From Amaranthus tricolor (Eukaryota; Streptophyta; Magnoliopsida; Caryophyllales; Amaranthaceae): DNA of 64,000 nt. How positions within the stretch are numbered: the stretch's first letter is position 1; each line of letters starts with the position of its first letter. The translations under genes and the position numbers were made by a program. The notes below the pieces were generated by a model. The model made no database searches. It was not told where the DNA came from and worked only from the letters and a program-made list of their open reading frames with translations. Below, one piece after another: positions 42,829-54,808 of this stretch. Location of the stretch: positions 5,244,287-5,308,286 of the forward strand of contig NC_080053.1 in NCBI RefSeq assembly GCF_026212465.1, written 5' to 3'.

Positions 42829-45800
42829 TCATTTGATGCTTCCTTTCTTGATTGAAGATGTACATGGACCAGCAGACGTCATAAACGGTATTCCTTTGTA
42901 TGTTGCTATCCCATTCTCATCAGTAAATAAATGCTGCATACATATTCCATTCAAATAAAATCAACAAATTAATTAGCACAATCATATATGGCTTCTTATG
43001 TTGCGAAAAACTCGGAAACAAGCCATCACAGCAATTCTTATCATAAACAAATATCTGTGACCTCTCTGGAAAGCAATATTTAACCATCTAATATTCATGC
43101 TGTATATCAGTTACTAAGAACGTCCCTTTTTCGTAAATAACAATTAACAAGTATTTGACAGTTGAAATGGAGAAACACAGCAACGTTGCAAAATTTTTAC
43201 AAAATCAGGAAAAGGAATCCAACATAAAATTAAAAAAAGTAATACCGGTGTAATCTTGTCCAGTTGTTTCTTCTTCGGGTTGAGAACATCTTCGGGTTTT
43301 CCATCATGCCTGGAAAACCCCATAAATTCATATTTAATACACAGATTAAAGATCAAGATTCAAGATGACTATTACTATAAGGAGATACAATGTGCGCCTT
43401 GAAGTTTTCACTTAGGATGTACTATATGCAATGCAACAAAAAAATGGTGCTATATTTTTTGTATTTTCGATCCTCACTTGGCACATGCAATACCAAAAAA
43501 TACGCTGGTATTCCACGAAGAAAGGGAAACGAGACATTAAAACTTGATAATATTCGAATTCTTTACCCTTCAAAGGAAACACGCTCCCCAATTGTAGCAC
43601 CTTCTGGAGGAAGCAAAGGCTCTACAACACTATGATCTTCATTTGAAGCACAAAGAACCTACAAAGAAATAACCATAATCACAGATCCAACACGAAAGAA
43701 AAATAAGGGGAAAAGGAACTCCCTTTCCCATGTCATAAATTATGCAGCCTATTGCAAAAAACAAAACTAAATCTTTAAAAATTGACAAGAAAAAAAAGGT
43801 GGACTAAAAACCCACACATCTTAGTTAGAAATTGAAATTTTGACCAATTTTAGTGTTAGTAGTCTCATTGCCTCAATCTCAGACACCAACCATATTTGTT
43901 TCAAGTTTCAACCCAGCATCAATCATTACATTGCAGTGGTATTTAACCAAAATTTGGAATCAGTTAATGGATCAACCAATACAGAATATTACAATTTGTT
44001 TCATGTCTAATGTTTAGCAAATAAATTGTTGTTTTTGGCATATCTTTTTTCCCTCATCTTTTTCAACCAAAAAGATGAAGTTAAACCTAAACATAAATTT
44101 GGCCTTCCATACAAGGAAGTATGTTATCAGCCATGTCATTTACAGTCCTTAAAAGCACAGAAAATGACTTAAATAAAATGTTCACGATCGATCCAAATTC
44201 TTACCAGTCCTTCAGATACCACGTCTCGTAGTTTTCCAGGTTTTACATTAGTGATAAATGCCACACGTCGATTCTGCACATGCGAAGGATCATCAGTGTT
44301 GAAAAAACAGTTGCAAGACAAACTAGATAAGAAACTCCCTTCGTTGCAAAGATATGCTCCAGCTTTTATTCATATGAGCCTATTATTTTAATCAAACATG
44401 AACTTATATAAGGGATTGAGAGTGTAAAAAGTTTCATGGATATGACTTACCAATAAATCATCAGGACTGCAGTACTTGGCCAAACCACTGACTACCTGCC
44501 GTACTTTGGACTCTCCAACATCTATCTCTTCAACCAGTAAACTAAACTTGCAAAAGAAAATTTCAGCAGATAATCTCAGAATAGAATCACAGAAACACGT
44601 TTTGATCTCTAGAGCTTTAGTAAAACTTCACAGCTTCATTAAACATACCTGTCAGCTGAAGGATGCTTCCATGCTTTGCGAATGAGGCCGACTTGTATAT
44701 TTAGCACACTAACTGGGACTTCGTCTTTAGTGGAGGCTTCCGTTTGTGGTTTCTTCGACTCCGCATTTGCTTTCTCTCCCTTAGCCTTCTTCTAAAAGAC
44801 CAAAAAGAGCACATCCATGACAACATGTTAGTTAACTACAGCAACAAAATTTAAATCTCGTAAAGAATATTGTTGATCTATGCGACTAAACTAAGTAATT
44901 AACACTCCTTTGTATGTTGAGTAGAAGAGTTTATGTTGTTTGACACATAGTGTTATTGATGGATTGATGTAACATTGGTGTGCTTAGTCAATGGTTTGCT
45001 GAATAAACAATGCTTGAGCAAGCATTGAAGAGGCTCAAGCAAGCAGCACCAAGCACGAGTTACTGCATGACGGAGTCCATACTGACAACTTTGTTCATTG
45101 CAGGGTTTCTATACTAGTTTGTTATATTAGGGTGGATTAAACTCCATGTACTTAGCTATTAGTTTGTTATACTCCTCACTATATATACTTGTACACTGTT
45201 AACAATATGCCAACCAAAATCATGATGCCAATTCCTTTTCCAAACTACTTATTAGTAATTACACCACAACCCACCACTAAACAATTCCAACCTAAATCAA
45301 ACTCCAATATTCATGTAGATTAAATGTTATTATTTGAAATATTTGTAATTCCATCTCTTCAAATTTTTGAAAATGACAAGAAATGTGAAAGAAAAGGAGA
45401 AGGTGAATGGTAAAAATGAAGAAGACCAAAGTTATCTTAATTCTAGAATGCTAAATGAGTTTCATTTTTAGAAAAAGAAGGAAGGAGTCTGGTTAAATTA
45501 ACGAAGTTGCACAATGAACAAAGTGAGTTTCCTCTTGAAAGTTGAGAAGTTCAGCAGAAAACATGTAAAAGTAATGCCTATTTTGCCTGCTGTCGTTGTC
45601 CCCCAACTTATATAACCTAGAAGTATATCTTTTGGCTTGTTTCTTCGTCACAAGTTGATATTTATTGCTTATGTTAATGAGGAGCACTACTAACCCGATA
45701 ACACCCATGTGAATGTATCTAATTAAATCATCACAGAATAATTATTTATATATAATGAGAGAATAACAAAATTTAATGTTCAAATTATAAGACACTTTTA

Positions 45801-48800
45801 GGTTTATGCTAGTGTATAATGTTGCATTTATTTGTGTTACATTAGGTTGAATTTCTTTTCCTACGTTTTGGAAACTTTAAATTCATGTCTTTCGTCTTTT
45901 ATTTCGTTTCTTGTATTGGATCGAATTTTATTTCATGTAACAATGCCACAAATATTCCCTAGTAATTAACATTTCAAAAAAACTAATTTAACACTTGTCA
46001 TAAGCTTTTCATAACCATTGGACCAAAATTGTAACATCTTTTCTAATTAAACGTCAGCACTAATTTCTTGTCTTGGGAAGAAGTATTTCAAATATTTTTT
46101 GTCTTGGGCTATTATAGAATATTCAAGTACCAAAAGCACTCTCTAAACTCCATGATAGTTCTCATATTGTTTAACTAACTGGCTAGGGGAAACTCACAAT
46201 GAGAGAACCCAAAAACTATATTTAAATTACAGAATAACAAATTAATAACCATAAATTATGCATGAAAAGAATTAAAAGTTTAATTATAGAAGAAAAATAT
46301 AACCTGAGTAGAATCTTTTTGTAAGCTCTTATCTGCTTCAGGATCATTGACTGGTTTTGACCCTTTAGTCGTATCCTTCATTCCATTTGCATCAGCTTTT
46401 GTGGTTTTGGCCGCATCTCTTGCATTTGCGTTGGCTTCCACTGAAGCCACACTTTTAAATGCCTTCAAAATAATTAACATATATCAAAATCATTTCCTTC
46501 TATGTTACAAAAATTTGTCAAGTGTAGGACATGATTAGGGATCATAGATTGGATCTAGCAAGCAACATGTTTAGAGACTCCCAATGTCTTGACTCTTATC
46601 GGGTAAGAGGATCCAATACTCCAACACACTAAACAGAAAGAGTAATCGAAAGACACATGTTTCCTTCTCTAAAGATTCTTAACTTTAGTTACACACTATG
46701 TATAATTAATTAATTATGAAATAATAAATAAATCAAGCAAAGATGGAACACAGGTTATTAAGTAAAGGATAGCCCTCTACTTAATAGTTTACAATATGGC
46801 TAACACATCCTTAGATATCTCGCAATACTCACATGACTTCATGATTAATGAAATCAGAACTTCTAACCTTCTAGGTCAACTGGGTAACAACTAAAGAAAC
46901 CCTAACACGCAATCTTCACATCTACACATGAACCAATCAAACTTGATTGACAAATGATGAGTGGTCCAATTAGGGGGGAAATTTTGTCTTGAAGACACAA
47001 AGATCAAGTAACTTTTGTCATTTTAACACCAGGATGTATTACACACAATAAAAAAAACCTCAACTCTATCAAAGGTGAAGATTAGCTACTACAAGAATGA
47101 GACTCGTAAGTCCTAGCACTACATGCATTCTCAAAAGAATCCAGCACCCTACCCACAATTCCAAAGCCGAAATCACATAAAATGGAGTTGGCTTCATAAA
47201 CTAAGATTTAATCTCCTAAGGTGGTCCACAAAAACTTTTTTTTTCTTCATGTCATTTTTCACTACCGTGGCTAAGTTCATCTCAGGCGCTCCTCTTCTAT
47301 TTCAACCATCATTCCAGTTCCACATCTAACTTTCCCCTTGAAAAAAAAAAACATATCTCCACCCCCAACTCAGCAAGTATAGCTCACATGACTTGTGTAC
47401 CTTTAACTCCTTACAATTGAAATAAAGAAGTTACTCCCACCAACAATCTCACAAGCCAAATGGATTTTGTACTCCACATAATACATCAAAAGCCAAAAGC
47501 ATTATTAAGCTAGAAGAAGTCCTACAATGCTATCTTGAAAAGTAAAGTAATAAGCAATGCATTGAAGTGATGTCAACTACTGCTATAAAGGCTCTTTTCC
47601 ATCAAAACTTCAAATACTATTCCCCATGAAATGGAACGAATGCAACCAAGTTCAACACACAATAAACATAAAAATAAAATTAAATTAAATTAAAAAAAAT
47701 AAAATATCAAGATTAAGGAGGTGGTAGAACATCAATCAAAACACAATTGTTCTGTAATTGCCTCAATCATCTTTCAAGACACCTATATGCAATTATTTAC
47801 AATCATCAATATCCTATTTGTTTAAGGAACCCACTCAGCATGATTTTAAATTAAGACTTCGTTTTATTCGAAAACATAATTGTAGTAATCCATCAAATTA
47901 AATTGAAAACTATCTATTAGCAGTGAAAGACTTCATTCGTAACCAATTGAAAGAATGTATGCATATCCCTGCCCTACTTAACAACAAAGCCGAATTTCAA
48001 GATTTTTGTTAATCTAACAAAATGGATTAGTTAGTACTCGTAGCCACATCTTGTATGAAATCAACCAGTAAAAGAAAGTAGATTCAGGCATAGAGACTAC
48101 ACTTACATGAGGTTCAAATTTGACCTTCTCTAGAGAAATCCTCTCAAGTATGTCTGTCAAATCCTCCTTACTCTGTAAACATGGACAAATAAGAATTAAT
48201 AAGTATTATTTCACCATAAATGAGCATTGTGGACAACAATATGCCAAAATGGCTGAGGTAAAAACCACAATAAATGCCCCTATAGGCAGAAGCAACTAGT
48301 ATACAGGAGGGGTTATAACGTATTAATACCTGCACATAATCCATCCATCTTAAGACGTTTGGAATCTTCTGCCTATCGGATTTTGACATAGCAACCTGCC
48401 AAAAAGTAATAAAGCACAAAGAGGTACGAGATAAAGCTAACACCAGTAATATCATTTGATCTAAAAACCACTATTATTAGTCAGTTCAATGCACTAGTTA
48501 CAATTTACAAAAGGAGAGAGGAGAAAAATCATACTACAATAAAATGCCAACATAAATAGAGGTCATACAGAAGGAAAAGTTTGCAAAAGTAAGAAATCCC
48601 CTTCCTTAACAAAAGGTGTAACTAGTTAATGACCAATAAAGATATTAAGTCAATTTCATTCCCTTTCAAAATTAAAAAATCCTTCATCACTCAAGGGCAA
48701 GTGAAAAAAACAAAATCAATAAGGTGGCTCAAATAGAGGATTTCAAAGCAAGAACAGAGCCAAAAGCGAAAATAGGAAAGTAATAAGAGTATCAAACCAA

Positions 48801-50490
48801 GAGAAGTATAGTTTCATTGATGGGACTGCACATGTACACGGAGTCATTCATACTCGATACTTCTCTTAGTAATGCAAGTTTAGTAAAAAGACATCCCCTT
48901 TACAAAGTATGACAACCTACTATAACCATCTAAGAAAAGAGGCTTATCTTGGGGCATGATACACCCTAAAAGCATCAAGCATAAAAATTGTAAAACAATT
49001 ATGACTCCATCAAGTTCCCAACTTCTAGCCTTTCAGCATAAGTGATTTTCGTTTGCTCATTCAAACAACATAGTTTAGAATGCAATGAGTTGCAATTCAG
49101 ACGGTCAATTAAATACATACTACGCAAAACATACCACACAAGGATGGATTGCGGCATAAACAATCAAATCAACTTCAGAGACTTTTAAACCACTTCCCAA
49201 CAGAACAGACTTCATAACCAACTCATCATTCAATCCGTTTATTGCTCCATGACAAACCGCAGAATCCACCGGAAAACCATTTGCAAATTCTAACCATTTC
49301 ATCACCTCTAGATGACGCTGTTGGTTTTCCTGTAATTATGCAGAGTGCAGAGTCATTCCAATAATGAAATCAAGACAATGAACATTTTAATAGCTCCAGT
49401 CCATAGAAAAAGGAAAAAGCACGCAATAGAATTACAAATCACCAACCATACTATGCTAGAACAAATAAGAGCTAGTTAATTTCCTTCTGTTCAAAGACCA
49501 TGAAAAGTTCGACAGCGTTGATGACCAAACCAAATTAGTGTTTTCACTAAAACGCATTTATAGTTTGATTGAACAAGGGAATAAACTGAGCATTGGCTCA
49601 CCAGTCATCAGAGTATTACATTTTGTTTCAATATTATAGAAACAAAACAATTACCACTCACTTGGTTCCATTCACGAAAAGATTCACATTATTAGTCAAT
49701 TAAAAACACTTCTATACGTATTAGTATTTTTCAATTATACTTATGCAAAACCTTATATGACAGTTATTAAGGCACGGAGAGAGTATTATTTGCTACTTCA
49801 TTAGCAGCTCAATTGAGAGAGGAACTACCCCTCCCAAAAATACACACACACTAATTGTATGAATGCAAGTTCATAAATACCAAATTAATTTCCTTTCTAT
49901 GAGCTTAAAAAGAACCATTGAGAAAGGACACCAACTTAACTCAATTCAACCAGTTCAACGTATATAGCATACATCAAATCTAGATAAAACCAATTCGTTT
50001 TTCCCATGAAGTGGGAATGGTTTTCTCCATAATGAACATAAATTTCACAATTTTCAATTTCTCATTCAAAATTCATACTGATAGAATATAATCAACCAAT
50101 ACTAACACTAGAATGTTTCAAAATTACTTGAAATCTAACAAATTTATTAAATAATACCTCATCATTGCTTAAAAGTTTAGACCCACTTTCTGATGACTTC
50201 AAGATATTTGTGCACAAGCTTTTCAGGTCCAATTTCTTATCATCAGCAAAACTTTTCTGCATTCCAAAAAATAAGCCTGATATACTTAGCATTCAAAGAA
50301 ACAAGTTTTTAATAAAAATCATCCAAATGGGAAAAAATTAAGAAACCTAGATCAAATTATCCACATTTATTCAGAAACAAATAGAAAATCGATAGTTTGT
50401 TGCCATGATTAAAATGGATAAACCTACAGGATCCAAAGACTGGCGTTTACAAAGAATTGAAACTATCACTTGCTTTCTTTGTTGAGCCAT
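42829..50490 (-). CDS. AIMP1/Arc1p-like tRNA-binding protein (EMAPII/OB-fold domain), complete
   Basis: Twelve exons: 50428-50490, 50158-50256, 49135-49329, 48330-48395, 48107-48172, 46304-46462, 44649-44791, 44451-44541, 44205-44273, 43567-43658, 43246-43309, 42829-42933. All use GT-AG sites with matching phases and give 403 residues, MAQQRKQVI...KKGSIK. Residues 1-163 resemble the GST-C-like part of synthetase-complex proteins (MKWLEFANGFPV). 164-240 is a Lys/Ala-rich linker (EANANARDAAKTTKADAN). 241-403 is the tRNA-binding OB fold plus EMAPII extension: LNIQVGLIRKAWKHPSAD, VRQVVSGLAKYCSPDDLL, RRVAFITNVKPGKLRDVV, IPFMTSAGPCTSS. Family members carry tRNA to aminoacyl-tRNA synthetases in the cytosol. 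No lesion seen. The acceptor of exon 6 (GAAG|GCATTT) is the least certain. Confidence 0.93.
44880..46260. other. large intron 6 of the tRNA-binding protein gene
   Basis: AT-rich intron between exons 6 and 7. The part 44930-45230 (TGACACATAGTGTTATTG, GCTCAAGCAAGCAGCACC, TATATATACTTGTACACTG) looks like a short LTR or TRIM remnant, but no paired copy was found. The other long introns (46463-48106, 48396-49134, 49330-50157) show no gene or clear element. Confidence 0.35.
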
Positions 50491-50568
50491 CTTTCTGAAA
50501 TCTCTTGTCGAATTGTACCTTCCAAAAACAACGATTACTCGAGTATGAGGCAAGGAGTATTGATTTTC

Positions 50569-50577
50569 TTAGGGTTT
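50569..50577 (-). promoter_or_regulatory. telo-box upstream of the tRNA-binding protein gene
   Basis: AAACCCTAA on the minus strand, about 80 bases above the ATG. This motif is characteristic of plant promoters of translation-related genes, which suits the gene. Activity is inferred. Confidence 0.55.
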
Positions 50578-50745
50578 ATCGACTGTATACCAATATGTAT
50601 CAACAATTTTGCGAATTTGGAACTATGCTGATCTATGTGAGTGTATGTATGTTGGGCTAAAATCAGTAATCAGTAAGAGAGAAACATAGGGCTAAGCTTG
50701 ATTGGCCCATGCATGGCCAAAAAGAAACACTAATTCTCGAATAAA

Positions 50746-50985
50746 ACGGAGTTATGGTGAGACCATTTCTATTGAGTTGGCCTAATATACATTTTTTCTC
50801 TTAAAATGATAACTTATGACGTTAAAGTGATTACTTATAATTTTAATATAATCACTTTTTATAGTAAAGTGATTACTCATAATCTTAAAACGATTACTTA
50901 TAATCTTAAAGTAATCAATTGAAGAAATAGGCTATTATATGGACCCGTCTCATGGTGAGACGGTTTCATACAAGACGAGTTGAAA
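50746..50985. mobile_element. MITE with GTGAGAC ends
   Basis: The left end GGTGAGACCATTTCTATTG and the right end (inverse TTGTATGAAACCGTCTCACC) are imperfect inverted repeats. The core repeats TTAAAGTGATTACTTATAAT units. The same family lies in the other orientation at 63700-63960. Confidence 0.65.
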
Positions 50986-50999
50986 AGGAAAATATAGAG

Positions 51000-51360
51000 T
51001 TTGTTTCATGGTAGGCTTTAAGAGTATTGTAAATAGGCATTTAGAATATTGTAAATACATAAGTACTTACTCGGTGGCATTAAGTATATTATAAGTAGGC
51101 AATAAAAAATATTGTAAGTATGCATTAAAGATATGGTAAGTAGGCTAGTAGGCTAAGTTTCTCGGTAGGCATTAAGAATATTGTAAGTAGACGCTTTAAG
51201 TACTTTTTCGGTGGGAATTAAGCATATTGTAAGTAGGTATTAAGATAATGTAAGTAGGCATTAAGGATACACTAAGAGGGCATTAAGGTTTAACGGGCCT
51301 GAAAGACGTCTCTCAAAAAGAAAGTCTTTCAAGAGACCGACTGCTTTTTAATAAAAATTT
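51000..51360. repeat. foldback element with AGTAGGCATTAAG minisatellite, copy 1
   Basis: Contains about ten variants of ATTGTAAGTAGGCATTAAG, followed by a GACGTCTCTC...GAAAGTCTTTC...AGAGACC end. Same family as the element split by MULE-3. Confidence 0.75.
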
Positions 51361-51404
51361 TAAAACTAAGTTTTTCAATAAACTATTTCCAAAAACACAA
51401 ATTC

Positions 51405-51850
51405 TTGTGAGAAATGATCTCTTCGAGAGACATTTCTAATTGGGTTGGCCCATAAAGAAAAATGTAGAGTAAATTATTCGGTGGTCATTAAGAATATTGT
51501 AAGTAAGCATTTAAAATATTGTAAGTACTGCATGCTTACTCGATGGGCATTAAGTATTGTAAGTAGGCATTAAGGATACGGTAAGTAGACATTAAGGATG
51601 ATGTAAATACACATTAAGGATGATATAATTGAGTAGTCATTAAGGATACTGTAAGTAGACATTTAAAAAGTAGGCATTAAGGATACAATAAATAGGCATT
51701 AAGGATAAAATAAGTAGGCATTAAGGATGATGTAAGTAGGCATTAAGGATGATGTACATAGGCATTAAGCTTTAATGAATTAAACCTGCGAGACGTCTTT
51801 CAATCAAACAGTCTTTCAAAGAAACAGACTCTCAAGAGACTAGTTGTTCC
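51405..51850. repeat. foldback element with AGTAGGCATTAAG minisatellite, copy 2
   Basis: Starts GAAATGATCTCTTCGAGAGA, then a leader GGGTTGGCCCATAAAG, then about fourteen units around AGTAGGCATTAAGGATGATG, then CGAGACGTCTTTC and ACTCTCAAGAGAC. Confidence 0.8.
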
Positions 51851-51859
51851 AAAAATAAA

Positions 51860-52110
51860 AGTGATCTTGTTGGAGCATGTGGTTAGGATTTGTTTGTCAT
51901 TTAGTTGTTACCAATGGCAAACAAGATACTCAAAAGGTCAACAAAAGTTAACAAGTGCTTGTTTGTTACTAGCAGCGAACAAAGCAGAGTTGTCTTTGTC
52001 TAATCAATTCTGCCTTTTTAGTTCATTCTTCATCGTTCATTTTTCATTGATCATTGATCCTTGTTCATTCTTCATCGTTCATTCATCATTGACCATACAG
52101 TGAACAAGTT
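51860..52110. other. MULE TIR-like remnant and short direct repeats
   Basis: 51890-51980 contains GCTTGTTTGTTACTAGCAGC with GAACAAAG, in the style of the near-palindromic TIR motifs of MULE-3. 52020-52090 has a duplicated GTTCATTCTTCATCGTTCAT. It probably marks one end of the relic at 52.6-53.3 kb. Confidence 0.35.
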
Positions 52111-52617
52111 CAGATTTAGAATACAACAGTTATTTTGTTCTCTTTCTTTCCCCTAATTCCTGAAACAATGAATCAAAAACTAACGAAAACTACTCACTCT
52201 AAAATGTCATTAAAAAAACTTATTGATTTTATTTCTCTCCTCCTTTTATTTAGCTCTAAAGTGTTATCAGGCATAATACTTAGATTGATTTGAGGTAAAA
52301 TTACTAAATTATTTAAAAGTCTTTTTTCATTTTATATGTAGGCCACAAATTTGCAAAGGTAATCTTCACTTGCCCATTCCCCATTTGATATAAGGTACTT
52401 AACTATTAGTTTTAGTACTTTATTGTTTGTGTTTTTTTCTTTTTTTTTTATGAAATTATATAGTAGTTAATGGTTAAAGTACTTATTTAGTTTTTCTTCA
52501 CTGAATTTGAACTTGATGGTGATGTTTAATGTGCTTGTACCTGTTATATTTTGTTCATACCATGAACTTATAATGATTTGGATGTTATTTCTATCTTGTA
52601 GAAAAGGACATCTTAAC

Positions 52618-53330
52618 GTGTGACTATGTTATGTTTATGGAATAAATGATTCCGTCCAAGTAATAAAGATGTTGGTTATGTTGGTGATAAATGCAAATTG
52701 TTTGTATGCAATTCGAACGTGACCTTGGATGAATTAATTAAAACTTCATATATGTTCAACAATTGAGATTGACTCAATAACTATTAGTGTGAATTTGAGT
52801 TTTAAATATGGGATGAATATACAATTCTTAGCCTATCCTATTGATGATGTGGAGGCATTAGAGGCTATGTGAGGTTAAGTTTACGCATATTCCTTCTTTA
52901 TAGTTGTATGTAGAAGAGGTAAGCTTTAGGGAATCACATAATATACATGTAGTTTCATTTATTCCTTCTCCAACGTATATACTATTTCTAACCTAAGAAA
53001 GTCAAAATCTCTAAGTTAGCTCCACCGTTGTCTTATACTTCTCTTGAACCACCTCAAAATGAACCTGCAAATCACATGAGTTAACCTAGGAGCAACATAT
53101 GATGGAATTAATTGGAACTTGACAATGAGGATGCCTTAGGCAATGACATTATTTTAGGTGATATTTCTTTAATTGTTGCTCCTAGTTAACATATACTTCA
53201 ACGTTAACATAGTTTGATTTTAAGTCTCAGTTCTATACTCCTTATTTCTACGAATGTAATACAGTCTAATAGCTACTAACAGAGACTCCTTGTTATCAAA
53301 AATATGTCCCTTCCTTCTTTAATAAATTAG
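52618..53330. pseudogene. MULE transposase relic with its two parts in opposite directions
   Basis: On the plus strand 52618-52935 keeps a degenerate PB1-like domain: KCKLFVCNSNVTLDEL (MULE-3 has KLFACNSNIDLNEF), then YPIDDVEALEAM and LYVEEV. On the minus strand 53205-53330 matches the DNA-binding domain region of the MULE-3 transposase, with the nucleotide stretches TTGATTTTAAGTCTCAGTTC and GAGACTCCTTGTTATCAAA in common. Both are riddled with stops. Between them lie AT-rich bases. Confidence 0.65.
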
Positions 53331-53616
53331 GTCGTGCCACATACACATATAACTCTTGGAGTTTATATGGATGTGACATGACCTTAACAATATTCTGGTA
53401 TACATTCTCAATTAGAATCTTTCTAATGCACTTTTATTATATTGTTCTCATCATTCTTCATTGGAACATCATATTTCAAGGTATTATTGTTCTTCAATCC
53501 TCTAATTATGTTTATTGTTGTTGGTTTTGTTTATTTGTTAAATTCAATTGCTTCCATGCATTCATTTAATGAGTAGTTTTCTTTTAAGAGGTTGGTATAA
53601 ATCGTAATATGCAATT
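53331..53616. other. AT-rich spacer up to the solo LTR
   Basis: No feature seen apart from the left target duplication CAATT at 53612-53616. Confidence 0.5.
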
Positions 53617-54713
53617 TGTAATAGCCCTATTTTTAACTCTTTTAATCTTAGCTTAAATAGCCTTAAGTATGGATTAGTACTAGTAACTTATCTAGTTATT
53701 TATCCTTATGTGCCAAACATAATGAGAGTTTAATTTTTAAAACTCTTAAGTTTGAATAAACTAAGTCTTGTTTTGTTAGATGTCATTATTATATATAAAG
53801 TAAAGATTTCAATGTACTTAATTTTATCAAAGTTAATTTGATTTACTATAATAACATAAATTTCCTTCTAAACTTGGTTGATTTGATAAATATATTAATT
53901 TGGTTTATTCCTCCTCATGAACACAATATGAAGTGTTTACCCATATTCCTCCTCATGCATGTATAAATAAACCTTATGGTGGTTTGTACACAAAGTTCCA
54001 CATATTTTAGACCCAAGAATTGCGTTAATTGGAGCATGAAAGGTTATGTTTTACCCTCAAACATTTTGGACAACTAAGAGTAAGCCAATTTCAAAAACCT
54101 TCTGTTTTGTGGATGTTCGACCTTCTTATACTCATTTTAACACTATAGTTTGTTATTAAGAAATATGGATCTTGGAGTTGTGAGCAATTAGACACTTGAA
54201 TCATTGGATTTGGAGTTCGGAGATAGAGGTTATGAGCATTTTAGTAAGACATGCCGAAAAGGGACTTATGATGGTGAGAGATTTGGACTTTAAGTTGAAT
54301 GTGAAATTTATAATTGGAGTTAGAGATAAAGATAGAAAATAATTTTATCATTTCCTAAGCCAAAATCATCAACTTTTGTAAGGTTCTAGTATTATTATTT
54401 TGAGAGCTTGGATTATTATTCTTGAAACCTTGAAGATTATTCTTAAAGCTTATTTCCTCTTATTTTGGACTTTTTATTTCTTATTATTTCTCTTGCACCC
54501 TTGGTGGCTTATGGTACACACTTCTTAACTTTCTTACTATGTGACATTTATATTATATTTACATGAGTATGTGAAATATATGACAATATGTTAGATTGAT
54601 TTAATTTATATCTTGCATGTTGACTTAAAGTAAGAATAACACATTTTTGTGTTCAAAGTAAAGATAAAGTGTTTATTATAAGTTTAAGTATATACATGTT
54701 ATAAATTGAAAAT

Positions 54714-54808
<95 letters not shown>

